Origin: Fistulifera solaris
Lineage: Eukaryota > Bacillariophyta > Bacillariophyceae > Naviculales > Stauroneidaceae
Assembly: GCA_030295235.1 (NCBI GenBank)
Contig: AP026133.1
Location: 682,001-746,000, forward strand
Reading direction: 5' to 3'
DNA: 64,000 nt
This document shows positions 13,028 to 23,565 of this stretch, piece by piece; positions within the stretch are counted from its first letter, which is position 1; every line of letters begins with the position of its first letter. The notes under the pieces are model-generated. The model saw only the letters and a program-made list of their open reading frames with translations, was not told where the DNA came from and made no database searches. The position numbers were made by a program, and so were the translations under genes.

Positions 13028-13167
13028 TTAACAGCGGTGCTGCCTCCCCACGGTGAAGACGATGTACAATTAGAATGTATCAATTCATTATGTATAATTA
13101 TGATTTGGGTTCTACTGCAACAATTCGGGCGACACGACACACCTGGGTCTCTTCATTAATGCGTTCA

Positions 13168-14132
13168 TTAATGCGTTGGACAAATGATCAGACCCAAGTC
13201 AGCTTCAATCTCGTACCGTGTTACGTTGATGAAAATGTCGCCAGCCGCATCGTCATCTTCCTCATGAACTGGGAAAAAATCCATTTGGCCCACAACACCT
13301 ACCATACCGCCAGTGCCTCCAGTGATACCAAGGCTGCTGCCGTAAGGTCCTGTCAATGCTCCATCGACAGTAATGGTGTAATCGTCATCATCAACAAAGA
13401 CGAACTGGCAGGACCCCATACTATTTTCCCCGTCTTGGTTCGTTCGCGTGCAAGTTCCGCTGACGGTTGTGCCTGCAATGGGAACCGAGCCGTCGGCTTC
13501 AAACACTTGCTGGTTTCTCCACAAGAATACAGTTCCTGCCAGTACGGGGTCACCCATGTTTTCTGGTGATGTAGTATCCGGTGCAACATAACTCAACGCA
13601 CGCGGAACAGAGAAGGTTTCGTTCATTACAACAAGCTTACAATCACCATCCGCGAAAAAGTTGTCATCAAAGAAATTGTCATCGAGAAAGTTGATGTCGC
13701 CCACGGAGGGATAAAGCTCGTTCCAATCCCCCTTTTCTTGGTAAGAGTAGTCGTGTGCATGGTGTTTACTTGACTTCTTGCCTTTCTTTCCTCCTTTACC
13801 TTTTCCCTTGCCTTTTCCTCCGCCATTTCCTTTGCCCTTTCCTTTTCCTTTTCCTTTTCCTCCTTCTACAATCGACGGGCATATGTAAGAAATCTTTGAC
13901 GACTTTAGCAAAAATGTATTCTCATTGTTGCGCACTCACCATAGTAGTAATCATCAGCATAGTCGTCTGTATAGCCGTCATCGTCGTAATACCCATCGTC
14001 GTCGCTTCTCAGAGCTCGATGCGGTGCTCCTTGTGAAACCGTCCCCCGGAGGCTGTTCTCGGTTCTTTGTCCGGCTACCGATTGGATCGATAAAAGCAAA
14101 AGCGCTTGAGCGAAGATGAGGTATTTTGTCAT
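13168..14132 (-). CDS. Secreted Gly-Lys-rich protein with dirigent/allene-oxide-cyclase-like barrel (copy 2)
   Basis: This is the inverted paralogue of the gene at 11063-11908. Exon 1 has a signal peptide (IFAQALLLLSIQSVAG) followed by DDDGYYDDDGYTDDY. The intron is 13866-13939 (GTGAGT...GTAG). Exon 2 has the GKGKGK tract, then a longer acidic insert (FLDDNFFDDNFFADG) absent from copy 1. The barrel domain differs from copy 1 at only about twenty positions, including SVPIAGT for VIPISGT and QMDFFPV for EMEFFSV. Both end CPTH. The splice position, directly before the Gly-Lys tract, is shared. Recent duplication followed by divergence of the linker is the simplest reading. Confidence 0.83.
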
Positions 14133-14944
14133 GGTTATTTTCGTTCTATTTTAGTCGTACTTTCACACCGTCTTGGGTACGAAGTGAGTGAATTGTGCTA
14201 TGAATTCGTGGTCGGCCAATTTTGCTGCCAACGGCTCTGTTGCGATTTTGAATGAGAAAGTTTGAATTTTGTTGGCGTTCGTCCGTTTCGTTCTCACGTA
14301 AATGTCACAGAGGAGCAAAACATAAGCCCCGCCCCTGTTGTATAGCCCCAGAAGACTCTTTTTTCTCTCTCAACGCTTTCGGTACAATTCCGATGATCTA
14401 AAATTGCGTATCATCTTTCTGTGTAGGTTGGAGAGTGCATCCCACTTTTTCCTCACCACCTCCAATTATGCGTAAAAGTCACAGTGTTAATTACAGAGCT
14501 ACCTTTGTAGAGGAGGAAGACGACCTCCTCCCTCCTCCGCCTCCGGCCTCCGCCTCGGACTCGGACAGGCCAAGACAGGCGGGACAACGCCCTCCTCGCT
14601 TGCTCTACTCTCCTGCCTCCTGCCGCGCCAAACAGCCCAAACGAACAAAAATGAGGCGAAAATGTCATCAGCGTCGCAGTCATCGGTCATTCACATCTTT
14701 CTTTTGCGATGGTGATGTAATTGGGTAATTTTAAGCACGAAATTCACCACCTCAGGTCCCAACTTGGCAGGATACGCTTTCACTTTAAGTAACATCTCAA
14801 TCAAGGCAAAAATGCGATGGCAGGGTCGTTCACGTCAGGCTTCCGAACGAGGCCAACATGTCAAGACAGCGCAAACTTCAGGATGCACCACAATGGTGAA
14901 TCAAATGGATTTTTTTGTGTGGTTTCGTTCCTGAAATTAGCAGT
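14133..14944. other. Promoter-side spacer with doubtful 98-residue ORF
   Basis: A forward ORF at 14435-14728 begins MHPTFSSPPP and contains a poly-proline stretch after an acidic segment (EEEDDLL). It might be the N-terminus of the decayed gene that follows, but it cannot be joined to it without several frame changes. The rest holds nothing I can support. Confidence 0.35.
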
Positions 14945-15229
14945 GAGCATCACATTGAGTTTTATCATCACCTTGTGGAGTACAACAAATCCATTTGGCA
15001 AACGCGGCCGACGCGAAAACGTATCTTGGTGGCACGCTCCATTGTTGACACGATCGTTCGAAGTGGAGGTCGATTTCTATGTTAAGAAAGGATATGTATT
15101 GGGAACAGAAATGTTACTCACTGGACTGTGATGAGTTACGGCGAGGCCATTTTGAAAACGATGGATGCGTTACGTGAGAGTAGCAGATCGAAAGTCGTCG
15201 CCCCCTGTCGTTCGTCTAAGAAACAATGA
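14945..15229 (+). pseudogene. DUF6824-like domain fragment with in-frame stop
   Basis: One forward frame reads HHIEFYHHLVEYNKSIW, then KRILVARSIVDTIVRSGGRFL, a TAA at 15083-15085, and then HWTVMSYGEAILKTMDALRES. The order (FxxLVxxNK, VARSIVxxIxxxGGRFL, W..V....A..KTxxALRE) follows the diatom DUF6824 family. The usual upstream GRGG/HPGN block is not visible in frame. A second frame stays open from about 15190 to 15330. The stop and missing N-terminus suggest a decayed copy, although indel errors could contribute. The family's function is unknown; a DNA-binding role has been suggested only by its basic character. Confidence 0.45.
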
Positions 15230-16616
15230 AATGAACGATGGGCCTTTTGTTTCTTCAATTAACAAAACTCATGTCAATGATCCTGTTGCCATAGAGGTGA
15301 AAATTCAAGTGTCTGGCAGTCAATTCAAGACCACCTTATAATGTCCGAATATGAGAGAGCGGAAGTGAGTTCTGGGGGAGGAAGCAAAGGTAAAGCCGCT
15401 ACATCTTCAAAAAGAAATAACGCCACTGTATCAGGGCTCGACATATGATGACAAGAACATTGCGAGAACGCTCTTTTCATCGGAAATCTCGTCGTCGTCA
15501 TCCACCGAAACGACCTCCAAATCTAGATGCAGTGTTGATGGTCCGGAAAGGAACAAACATGACCAAACGACTAGGTCGAATATCTGGAGATTTGGCTCGG
15601 TCAATGTCGCTGCTCTTCGAGATGGTCTCCAGAAGGTGAGTCGAGTGGCTCGACAACATCTTCGGAGCAAGCGACTTCATCCTATCGTGAAATCGCATGA
15701 AACCGGGTCCAGCACCATACTAAGTGGATCTTAGTAAGCCTTCACAATCATCTTACTACCGCGCCCCTATCATACACTCCCTTGATGGTTTCCGTGGGTA
15801 CTACGTATGAAATGGTTTCTCCTTGCCGTTTTACAAAATGCTGTCTGTCTCAAAGATCACTTTTAGGGGCTTTCGAGTGGATAATGGGCGCAATGTCTCG
15901 CACTTTGCAAGCCTTCACGATGAATCCCTAGGCTATCCAGCCGTAGGTAAACTTCCTACGGGCCTACGCAAAACCAAATACACTTTCAATTCCAAGACAA
16001 AAGGCATTCCTTTTTATCTGATTTGACGTCCTGAAAATTCCATAGGCATAAGATGTAACGCCCACTTTATGAATGATTTACCCCAGCGATAGAAAGGGTT
16101 GTCGAAGAACCCTAAAGTCCAGGCTTGCTTCTCTGTCCATAAAATCTGCTGATGGAGTCTACGTAAAATACACGTAGACGTGTCTTCGCTCGTTTTTCCA
16201 TGATTACATCGAATGGACCTCGCCTGTTACTTGATGGTACGAATATTGCATTATAAATGAACGTAAAGGTGTTATTAATGCAAAAGGACCCAATTATTGG
16301 TGTTGTCGCAATACGCCATATCCGGGTACCTCGTGATGAATTTCCTACGGCAGCTACGTGCAATAAATACACGTAGACTTTCGAAGAGCGTGTTTTCGCC
16401 TTGTTGCACTTCTTTGGACGTTGAAATTTTGTTCTCTTTCCTTTCTTTTCAAAAGCAGTTCATTATAGATCTTTGATACAACTTTTATATGTTCACTATC
16501 AGTTAATACACCCTTATTTGTCAATCAACAATGGTTTTGCGGCTGATTTGCTGAGAAAATTGCTTTTGTAACGTCTCAAAGCCCAGAACATTGAGGATGG
16601 ACATTTTTCCCGGACT
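15230..16616. other. Spacer with low-complexity ORF remnants and two hairpins
   Basis: Between 15340 and 15720 several frames are rich in Ser/Lys/Arg and stay open for up to 100 codons without a convincing ATG. This may be the tail of the decayed DUF6824-like gene. Two related hairpins at 16157-16179 and 16354-16376 are listed separately. The remainder is AT-rich promoter sequence for the pantothenate kinase gene. Confidence 0.45.
16157..16376. repeat. Pair of related hairpins 200 bp apart
   Basis: The left hairpin is GTCTACGT, a 7-nt loop, then ACGTAGAC (16157-16179). The right hairpin is CTACGTG, a 9-nt loop, then CACGTAG (16354-16376). They share the word ACACGTAGAC. They could be the ends of a small non-autonomous element or paired binding sites. 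Confidence 0.5.
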
Positions 16617-18842
16617 ATGGACGGCAGGAATTGGCTGCTGGTGGCTTCATTTTTCGGTGGTGTACTGTCGTCGTCTGCGGTATGGTATCTTTCAACGCTG
16701 AAAAGTCACGGCGATACGGAGGAAAACAGCCAGGCACTGTTCTTTTGAAAGGGGCCATGAACATGGACGATATTCGCGAGTCGCTGGAGGAGCTCAAAAA
16801 CATATTGAATGATCTTCCTGTTTCTTTTGATGATTTGGAAACATCGAATAGGAGAACTCCCAGCTTTTAAGAAACGCCGGCCATGGCCTTGGGATCGCCG
16901 AAAACGAAAGAAAACGCATGACAATGTTGACGTAAAGCATGAAGAAGAGGGCATTCATCATGTCTCCGCGGACCATCAAAATTCACCCAGTGTTCCTTCG
17001 CCAGCAAATCCTTCGCTTAAATCCGATTTTTGTATCGGTAGTATTTTTGGGATGGATGTCGGAGGAACACTTGCCAAACTTGTGTACTTTGAACAACGAG
17101 CGCCGGTCAATTCGACGACGGATTCGATAGGTCACCGTGAACGCCTCTATCGCAACGCCGCTAGTGCTCAGACTGTTATCATGGCAAGACAGGGTGTTCA
17201 AGGTGGAAAGACAATTCCTATTTTTCCATTGAGACCTTTGCGTCAGTCTTCCTTGGTAGATCTCGAGAGTAATGTCGAACGCGAAATGCAACGATCGAAG
17301 GAGAAACGACGCAAATCAGAGATTGCCATTTCATCCCCCAAACGCAACACGCCATCGAAGGCTTCCAGCGATGACTTACTACACCTTAAATGGATGCGTC
17401 AACAGAGTGAACCCGATAATTTGCAAGCGTATGCGGATTCTGTTGATAATCGTCCCTTGCCCAAGAGTACTTCGTCTACAGACAACACACTTGACGAATT
17501 AGCTCACGACAGGCATGAACACCAACCGCAGCCTACGAATGGTATGCGTCGTTCAAGATCTATGCTGGATTTTAGTCGCGACCGGGCCGAAGCATTGGAC
17601 CAATTTTACAGTTTTGCTCGGAGACTCGATTCCTATCGCGAAGGCGTCAAGGATGACAAACTTAGCTTTTACAGCCGGGAGCTCCAAGGCGAATTCCACT
17701 TTGTTCACTTCGAAACTCGCCGAATGCAACAGGCCATGGACTTGATAAGGACCAACAATCTGCATTTGAATATCAAAAGATGGGCGCTACCGGAGGAGGG
17801 GCTCACAAATTCGCTGCTGAGTGGGAAAAGGAACTGGGGATTATTATGCACAAAGAGGATGAGCTAGATTCCCTGGTTGCCGGTATGCAGTTTGTTTTGA
17901 GAACGGTGGTGGGCGAATGCTATTCATTTCGTCCTGCAACCAGCACGAGCTCTACTAGTTCTGTCAATCTCTCTCGGGGAACATCTTTCCGCAGTGAACC
18001 ATCGTCTTCATTTGAATTTGAGAGTGAGCTCAATTCGACGAAAGGAACATCCGATAATGGGCAGGAAGTCGAAGGTGTTTTTATACCCGAAACTCCGCCA
18101 CTGGCTGTGGATGAATGGTGGTGGTCGAGAAAAGTACGCCGAGACGCTGTCTCAAGTTCTGAGACTTATCCCTATCTTTTGGTTTCCATTGGAACAGGAG
18201 TAAGTATTCTTCGAGTTGATGGACCACGGAAATACGAACGAATTTCGGGTTCTACGATAGGGGTGGAACATACTGGGGTTTGATCCGTCTATTGACCGAC
18301 ATTGAAGACTTTGACGACGTGATGAGAATGGTAGCAAATGGAGATCCAACTAAAGTAGATATGATGGTCGGTGATATTTATGGAGACAAGAGTGATGCTT
18401 TAGAAAAGCTTGGTCTCCCTGCCAACCTAGTCGCATCTTCTTTTGGAAAATTGGTTGCCAAAGAAGATCCAGCTTCTGGACTGAAACAAGAAGACTTGGC
18501 GAGAGCCTTACTCATGATGATCACGAATAACATCGGTCAAGTCGCATACCTCAACGCCAAGCTCTCAAAAACTAAACGCATTTACTTTATTGGTAACTTT
18601 TTGAGACAAAATAAGATATCACAACGGCGGCTAAGTTTTGCGATCGATTACTGGTCAAAGGGTGAGATGGAAGCTCTTTTCTAGAGCATGAAGGCTATTT
18701 TGGCGCTCTGGGGGCGTTTCTTCTCAGTCAGAATGTGAACGAGCCAGCGAAAACAGAAGAAATGGACGCTACTCGCACCGAAGTATTTTGTAAGCCAGCA
18801 TCCAGCGAAGAAAAGAGAATGACTCGCCGCCCTTCACTGTGA
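16617..18842 (+). CDS. Type II pantothenate kinase (eukaryotic PanK)
   Basis: Phosphorylates pantothenate, the first committed step of coenzyme A synthesis. The start MDGRNWLLVASFFGG gives a hydrophobic N-terminal anchor. Family marks follow: the ATP-binding GMDVGGTLAKLVYFE, ATGGGAHKFA, YLLVSIGTGVSIL, ISGSTIGGGTYWGL, MVGDIYG, LARALLMMITNNIGQVAYLNA and IYFIGNFLR. A Ser/Arg-rich insert of about 120 residues splits the N-terminal lobe. Frame changes occur at T-runs 16743-16746 and 16865-16868, A-run 17775-17778, G-run 18260-18263 and T-run 18677-18680. Each is a single base and family sequence resumes at once. The product is about 740 residues, longer than typical PanKs because of the insert. 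Confidence 0.92.
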
Positions 18843-18931
18843 TAATTGTTATCCGAGATATGTTGCTTATATCAGTGAGCTTCCTTGCAAAGTGTGGTTA
18901 ATGCTAGCCTCTTTCTGTCATTCTCCTTTTA

Positions 18932-20095
18932 TTACTGCCGCTTATCGAGCAGTTTCATCATGTTTTGTTTCGTTTCCTCATAAGTCGCGAATTGAATAGC
19001 ACCACTAATCATGGCTTTCCCTACTCGAGGGGCGGCTCCAGCAAACAGTCCCGATAAGCCTTCTGTTTGGGCCAGTCCGACGAGAGTTGTAAGATAGTTC
19101 GTATCGCTTTGCTTCGTAATTTCCGTCGTAGTTGTCTGTGCCATGAGACGATTTCGAACGACATCCAACGGTGTGGTCATGAATTGCGATAAGGCCGTAG
19201 CGGCCGCTCCCACCATCGCACCTTCTGCGGGAGTGACGGGACGGCCACCGGCCAGCTGCTCGTAGAGGACAAATTTCAAAACGTCGGCTGGATATGCGTA
19301 CCAAATATTTTCCCAATATCCCACATAGTAACCTTCCCACAGCGGCACGTTGGTTCGATTGTTCAAAATATCCTCGCGGACGCGGGCGACGGCTTCCCAC
19401 GGATTGGTGGTGTTGACATATCCCGCAATACCCGCTTGTTGTCGCGTCTTGACGACTTCACTCGGATTGCGGACCAGCCAGTAGGGAATTTGGGCGATCC
19501 CTACCGCCAACGAAGTGGAGAGCCATTTGGGAATGTCCCCCGCATAGGACGTCGCTAAAATCGCTTTGGTGGCATCTTTTACGGCAAAAAAGACAGCACC
19601 GGCTGGAATATTCGACAAAAGAGGCACGGTAATGCCGCGATAACTGCCTTTGAGTAAGTTGGGTATATCGAATATAGAATAGGGTGAATTGGGCATTTGC
19701 AAGCGCACAGTGGCCGTGTCGAGTGGGTATTTGACGAGTGTTTTTGTGACGGGAAGACTGGCACCCGCCACCATCCCCGACAAAGATTCTTGTACGGTTC
19801 GCTGAAGAGTCGTATCACTGACTTGTTTCGGTTCTGTCGATTCGACGGCTCGAGTCGACGGACTGGAGGCCGTGAGGGCTACTCCCCCAATGAGAAGTGA
19901 CGTAAGAAACGATTTCCGTGTCACTGGAACGCTACTGAAGCTTTCAGAATAATCCTCTTTAGTCATAGCGATAGCTGAGGGTCTATCTGATCGATTTATG
20001 TGACAAAGCCTTCTTGTCAAATCGATCGGTTCGACCTGAAAACAACTTGATACGAGCGGTGAGAGAATGAGGACAACAGGTCGTAATCTCTTCAT
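18932..20095 (-). CDS. Mitochondrial-carrier-family protein (SAM-carrier-like), possibly plastid-located
   Basis: An intact 387-residue ORF. Three carrier repeats are visible through their Px[D/E]xxxxR signatures: YPLDTATVRLQ, NPSEVVKTRQQ and TPLDVVRNRLM. The matrix glycine motifs appear as YRGITVPLL, WEGYYVGYWENI and LSGLFAGAAPRV. The style is that of S-adenosylmethionine carriers and related plant plastid carriers; substrate assignment is tentative. The first 25 residues form a signal-peptide-like hydrophobic segment ending SSCFQ. A second hydrophobic stretch (FLTSLLIGGVALTAS) precedes the carrier domain. This leader is unusual for an ordinary mitochondrial carrier and fits a complex plastid import route. 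The gene is convergent with the pantothenate kinase gene. Confidence 0.82.
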   Translation of the reverse strand: MKRLRPVVLILSPLVSSCFQVEPIDLTRRLCHINRSDRPSAIAMTKEDYSESFSSVPVTRKSFLTSLLIGGVALTASSPSTRAVESTEPKQVSDTTLQRTVQESLSGMVAGASLPVTKTLVKYPLDTATVRLQMPNSPYSIFDIPNLLKGSYRGITVPLLSNIPAGAVFFAVKDATKAILATSYAGDIPKWLSTSLAVGIAQIPYWLVRNPSEVVKTRQQAGIAGYVNTTNPWEAVARVREDILNNRTNVPLWEGYYVGYWENIWYAYPADVLKFVLYEQLAGGRPVTPAEGAMVGAAATALSQFMTTPLDVVRNRLMAQTTTTEITKQSDTNYLTTLVGLAQTEGLSGLFAGAAPRVGKAMISGAIQFATYEETKQNMMKLLDKRQ

Positions 20096-20626
20096 GATTA
20101 TGATCTCCTGTCGCCCGTTCTGATTGCACTACATACAACAAGGAATGAAGGATGAGATGTGAAGCCCACACGGATACTTCATTGTGAACCCGTTGTGTTC
20201 TTCATCATACTTCGTACTTATTTCTTGCTCGGTTGGCAAAAAATCGTCATCGCGATGAAAAAGGATGAGGCACATTCGTGACCCATTCGTGACCAGACTG
20301 GATTGGAGGAGGTTGAAGTGCGCGACTGCGCGACCACTTTGGGTTGCGCGAATTTTCGCGCACTTTCGAATTCGATTATTGTTTCCGAGAAAAGAAAGAT
20401 CTACCAGGTACCGTGGCCGCAAAACACGACAAACGAAAAAGGCGAAAACGAAAACGAAATTAAAAATGATACCTCTTCTTTATTTTCTTTCTTTATCGAA
20501 TTCTAGAGCACGATTATTGCTGTTATACCTATTATTAAAAGTATTTCCTGTCACAACAATCGACCATCATCCACATTACTGACTACAGAACCTCCAGATC
20601 CCTCACCGAGACCGCTCGATGCACAG
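20096..20626. promoter_or_regulatory. Divergent promoter region between carrier and GH72 genes
   Basis: A 531-bp divergent spacer. It contains a direct repeat of GTGACC(A/C)(G/A)-like words near 20277-20295 and ACCAGGTA at 20403-20410, one of the recurrent intergenic motifs. No gene was seen. Confidence 0.45.
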
Positions 20627-22196
20627 ATGATGCGATACGTGTTCTTGCGCCTTCTTTTCCTCCTCTGGCACGTCACAACTTCGAGTCCGCTTCCTACCAT
20701 TGAAGTCCAAGGATACAAGTTTTTGACTCCCACACGGGCGAAGAATTCGTCGTACGAGGTATCGATTATTATCCTCGTCCGAACTATGGCGACTTGAATC
20801 ACAATTCACTCGACTTGTTTTCGAGTCAGTATCGTCACATCTGGGAACGGGACGTTGTTTATCTTCAAAATTTGAAGGTCAATGTCGTGCGACTGTACGC
20901 CGTGAATGCCTCACTAAATCATGATGAATTCATGTAAGTTTGGTGTTTGTTTGCAAAAACTCGAAATAAATAGCTCCTTATGGAATCTCACTATATCTTA
21001 TTAGGCACGCCATGGAACGGGCCGGCATCTACGTCATTGTGGCTCTAGCGCACGATTGCCCGACCTGCGCCGTGACCCGAGACGCGGCTCCCGATTGTTA
21101 TCCACCCGAACTAAAGTGGCAAGGGCAGCGTGTCATTCGAGCGTTTCGGCAATACAACAATACTCTAGCCTTTTCTGCAGGAAATGAAGTCAATCACTTC
21201 GCTCCACCCAATCAACCGGAATGGAATGCACCGTGTCAAAAGAAATTTATTCGGGATATGAGAAAGTACATGGCGTCTTGTCCTGGGCGTCAAATTCCGA
21301 TCGGCTTGGTGTCCGCCGACAATGAACGAGAAGATCTTGCGCAGTATTACAATTGTGACGAACAGGATGACTACAATCGCGCCGAGTGGTACGGAATTAA
21401 TACGTACGTTTCTTGTGATGGTGCGGCCCAAACATACAGTGATGCACCAGGATTCAAATTGCTCGAAGAAAGCTTTGCCCAGTTGAACTATTCGATTCCG
21501 GTTCTATTGACCGAGTTTGGTTGCTTGTCCGATTCGTTCCCCACCATTGATGGGTACGAAGGTCAGCGAAATTTCTTACAAGGTAAATGGCTGTTGGAAG
21601 AACCCTCATTACGAGAGCAGTTTAATGGCGGTATCGCCTTTGAATATTCGATAGAGAGAGAGAATGCCGGTCAATATCCGTTCAAGACGTTCAATAAGCA
21701 AGGTTATGGAGTGGGCTATTTTTCACCCGAGCTCTGTGATGATATCAATGTATCTTGCGCATACAATCCAATGCCATCCTATAAGGCTTTACGAAACGTC
21801 TACGCCGAATCCCAGAATGTAACAACCATTCGACGAGAAGATTTTGAAATTGCGGCGAGTCGTTCAGGGAGTAGTCAGTGCCCGACACGGTTTGACCGGA
21901 TAGATGCCTTCGTTTGGAAAGCTGATCAGACTCCTAATTTGGTCTGCGCTATCGAAGACGAAACAAGCTCCCAGATCAGCCATCAACAATCAGTGATTGT
22001 TAGAGAAACTGGCTTCACGAAATTGAGCGTAGGAAACGTTGCGTTGGTGGCTGGATTACTCACGATACTTGGGATTGGAGTCTTTCACAAACGCTTGCGG
22101 CATGAGACTCCGATTATGTCAAACAACGGACCTGACGATTCTGTCCCTTTCCTTTCGTTACAAGGATTCAAACTCAATTATAATTCGATTGCATAG
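20627..22196 (+). CDS. GH72-like 1,3-beta-glucanosyltransferase, membrane-anchored
   Basis: Cleaves and re-ligates beta-1,3-glucan chains in fungi; in a diatom the likely substrate is callose or another beta-1,3-glucan. Exon 1 begins MMRYVFLRLLFLLW (signal peptide) and contains VRGIDYYPRP and VNVVRLYAVN, typical of the GH72 barrel. The intron 20934-21004 (GTAAGT...TTAG) restores EFMHAMERAGIYVIV. The proton donor is the Glu of SAGNEVNHF and the nucleophile the Glu of VLLTEFGC. A C-terminal transmembrane segment (VALVAGLLTILGIGVF) replaces the fungal GPI signal. The T-run at 20720-20724 is one base short for the frame. The length is about 500 residues. Confidence 0.87.
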
Positions 22197-22664
22197 AACC
22201 TATACATATTTACACGGGTATACTCAACCATCATGTGTTACGTTTGAAAATTCAGAACATCAATGGCATCGATGATCAACGATAAAATCAAAGTTAATCA
22301 TCCTTCACCAACAATATAGATTGAAGCGATAAAGGAAGGCAATCGGCAATAGCCACAACCAAACAATGCGACGTGCTACTTTCAGAAGAATTCTACTTGA
22401 CGGGGTATACTTAGATTGTGTACATCCAGTACCAGTAAGGTCCACTTCGAAACCTCTTTCCTTCAACTTTCGTTCTGATTGGCTGAAAAAGCATTCGCAT
22501 TCATTTCATGGTATCTTCTTTCAAAATTGTCGGCACTTTCGACGCAGTACCAGGTATCCGATCCAAATTGCACAGGATGATGTCAATCCATCGAAAGATC
22601 CGATCCATCAATCCACAACAATACTGGTACCAGGTATCAATCAAATCTTGAAATTCCATTCATC
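22197..22664. promoter_or_regulatory. Spacer/promoter with two ACCAGGTA motifs
   Basis: The words GTACCAGGTAT occur at 22547 and 22627, less than 120 bp upstream of the next start codon. Otherwise no gene is supported. Confidence 0.45.
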
Positions 22665-23455
22665 ATGCTATTCCGTCAAGCCTTCCGCACTTTGTCGCGC
22701 ACGTTTGGTCGTCGCAGAAAGAGCACTGCTACATTTGGTGATGAGGGAGCGTCTTCGTCGGGTAACGGGGCCCTGGTGGCTGCAGTTGGCACCACCTTCG
22801 TCACGTATATGACCGCCGATTTCCTTTCGAACTTCATCCAGCACCCGACTCAGCAGGTAAGTTATACCCCTTGTCTTGCCAAAAACGGCTTTACTCTTGC
22901 CTTTTCTCAATCCTTCGGGCTCAGATGGACTACGGCTACTTCAACCAATTCATTGGCCGGCCTGTGACGCGTAACTGGTGGGGAACTCGCACGGAACATA
23001 TTGTCGGTGTAGCGGCTTGTCTTGCCGTGACGGATCATGCTTCCCAGGCATACTTTTCAAAGTTTTGGCTGGGTGGACGCGCTCTAAGTTTTGCGGCGGC
23101 CCCGGCCACTTTTGTGGCACACACATTCTTCTTCATCTTCACGGGCGTAACCTTATACGTAGGTGTAGATGCAGCATTCAATCCTCAGCATGCGGGCAAA
23201 CGCACTGAAGAGTTCCTCTCGGGAACTTACTCTTCGGCAGTTGGATCGTGCACTGCTTGGTATGAGCCCTACGTGTCTCCGGCGCTGGCTCGCATTGCTG
23301 GGCCAGCCTTTGCAGGAGGCTGGTTCGGTTCCTCGCTTCTCCCGGCAACGCTGGCTTACTCTACCGTCAAAGGATGCGGATGGAATGATTGGGGTAACAA
23401 CGGCTTGAATGATTTGGAGCTTAGTCTCAACGGACTTACGGGGGACAAGGAATAG
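22665..23455 (+). CDS. Unrecognised membrane protein with mitochondrial-type leader
   Basis: Two exons are joined by the intron 22857-22924 (GTAAGT...CTCAG), giving HPTQQ followed by MDYGYFNQF. The product is about 240 residues. The N-terminus MLFRQAFRTLSRTFGRRRK is Arg-rich, Ser-rich and free of acidic residues, as in mitochondrial presequences. Three or four moderately hydrophobic segments follow (GALVAAVGTTFVTYMTA, AAPATFVAHTFFFIFTGV, PAFAGGWFGSSLLPATL). A conserved-looking motif is GRPVTRNWWGTRTEH. I do not recognise the family; a supernumerary respiratory-complex subunit is one possibility, but nothing in the sequence proves it. Confidence 0.72.
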
Positions 23456-23565
23456 AAGACAAGTCTGATTATAGTTTAGTATGTTAGTGTAATTGATCAA
23501 TATATTTAATTCTGGTCGACGTGATGGATGCTCACTAGCTATCGCTGCGCCTTTCATGCAAAATC

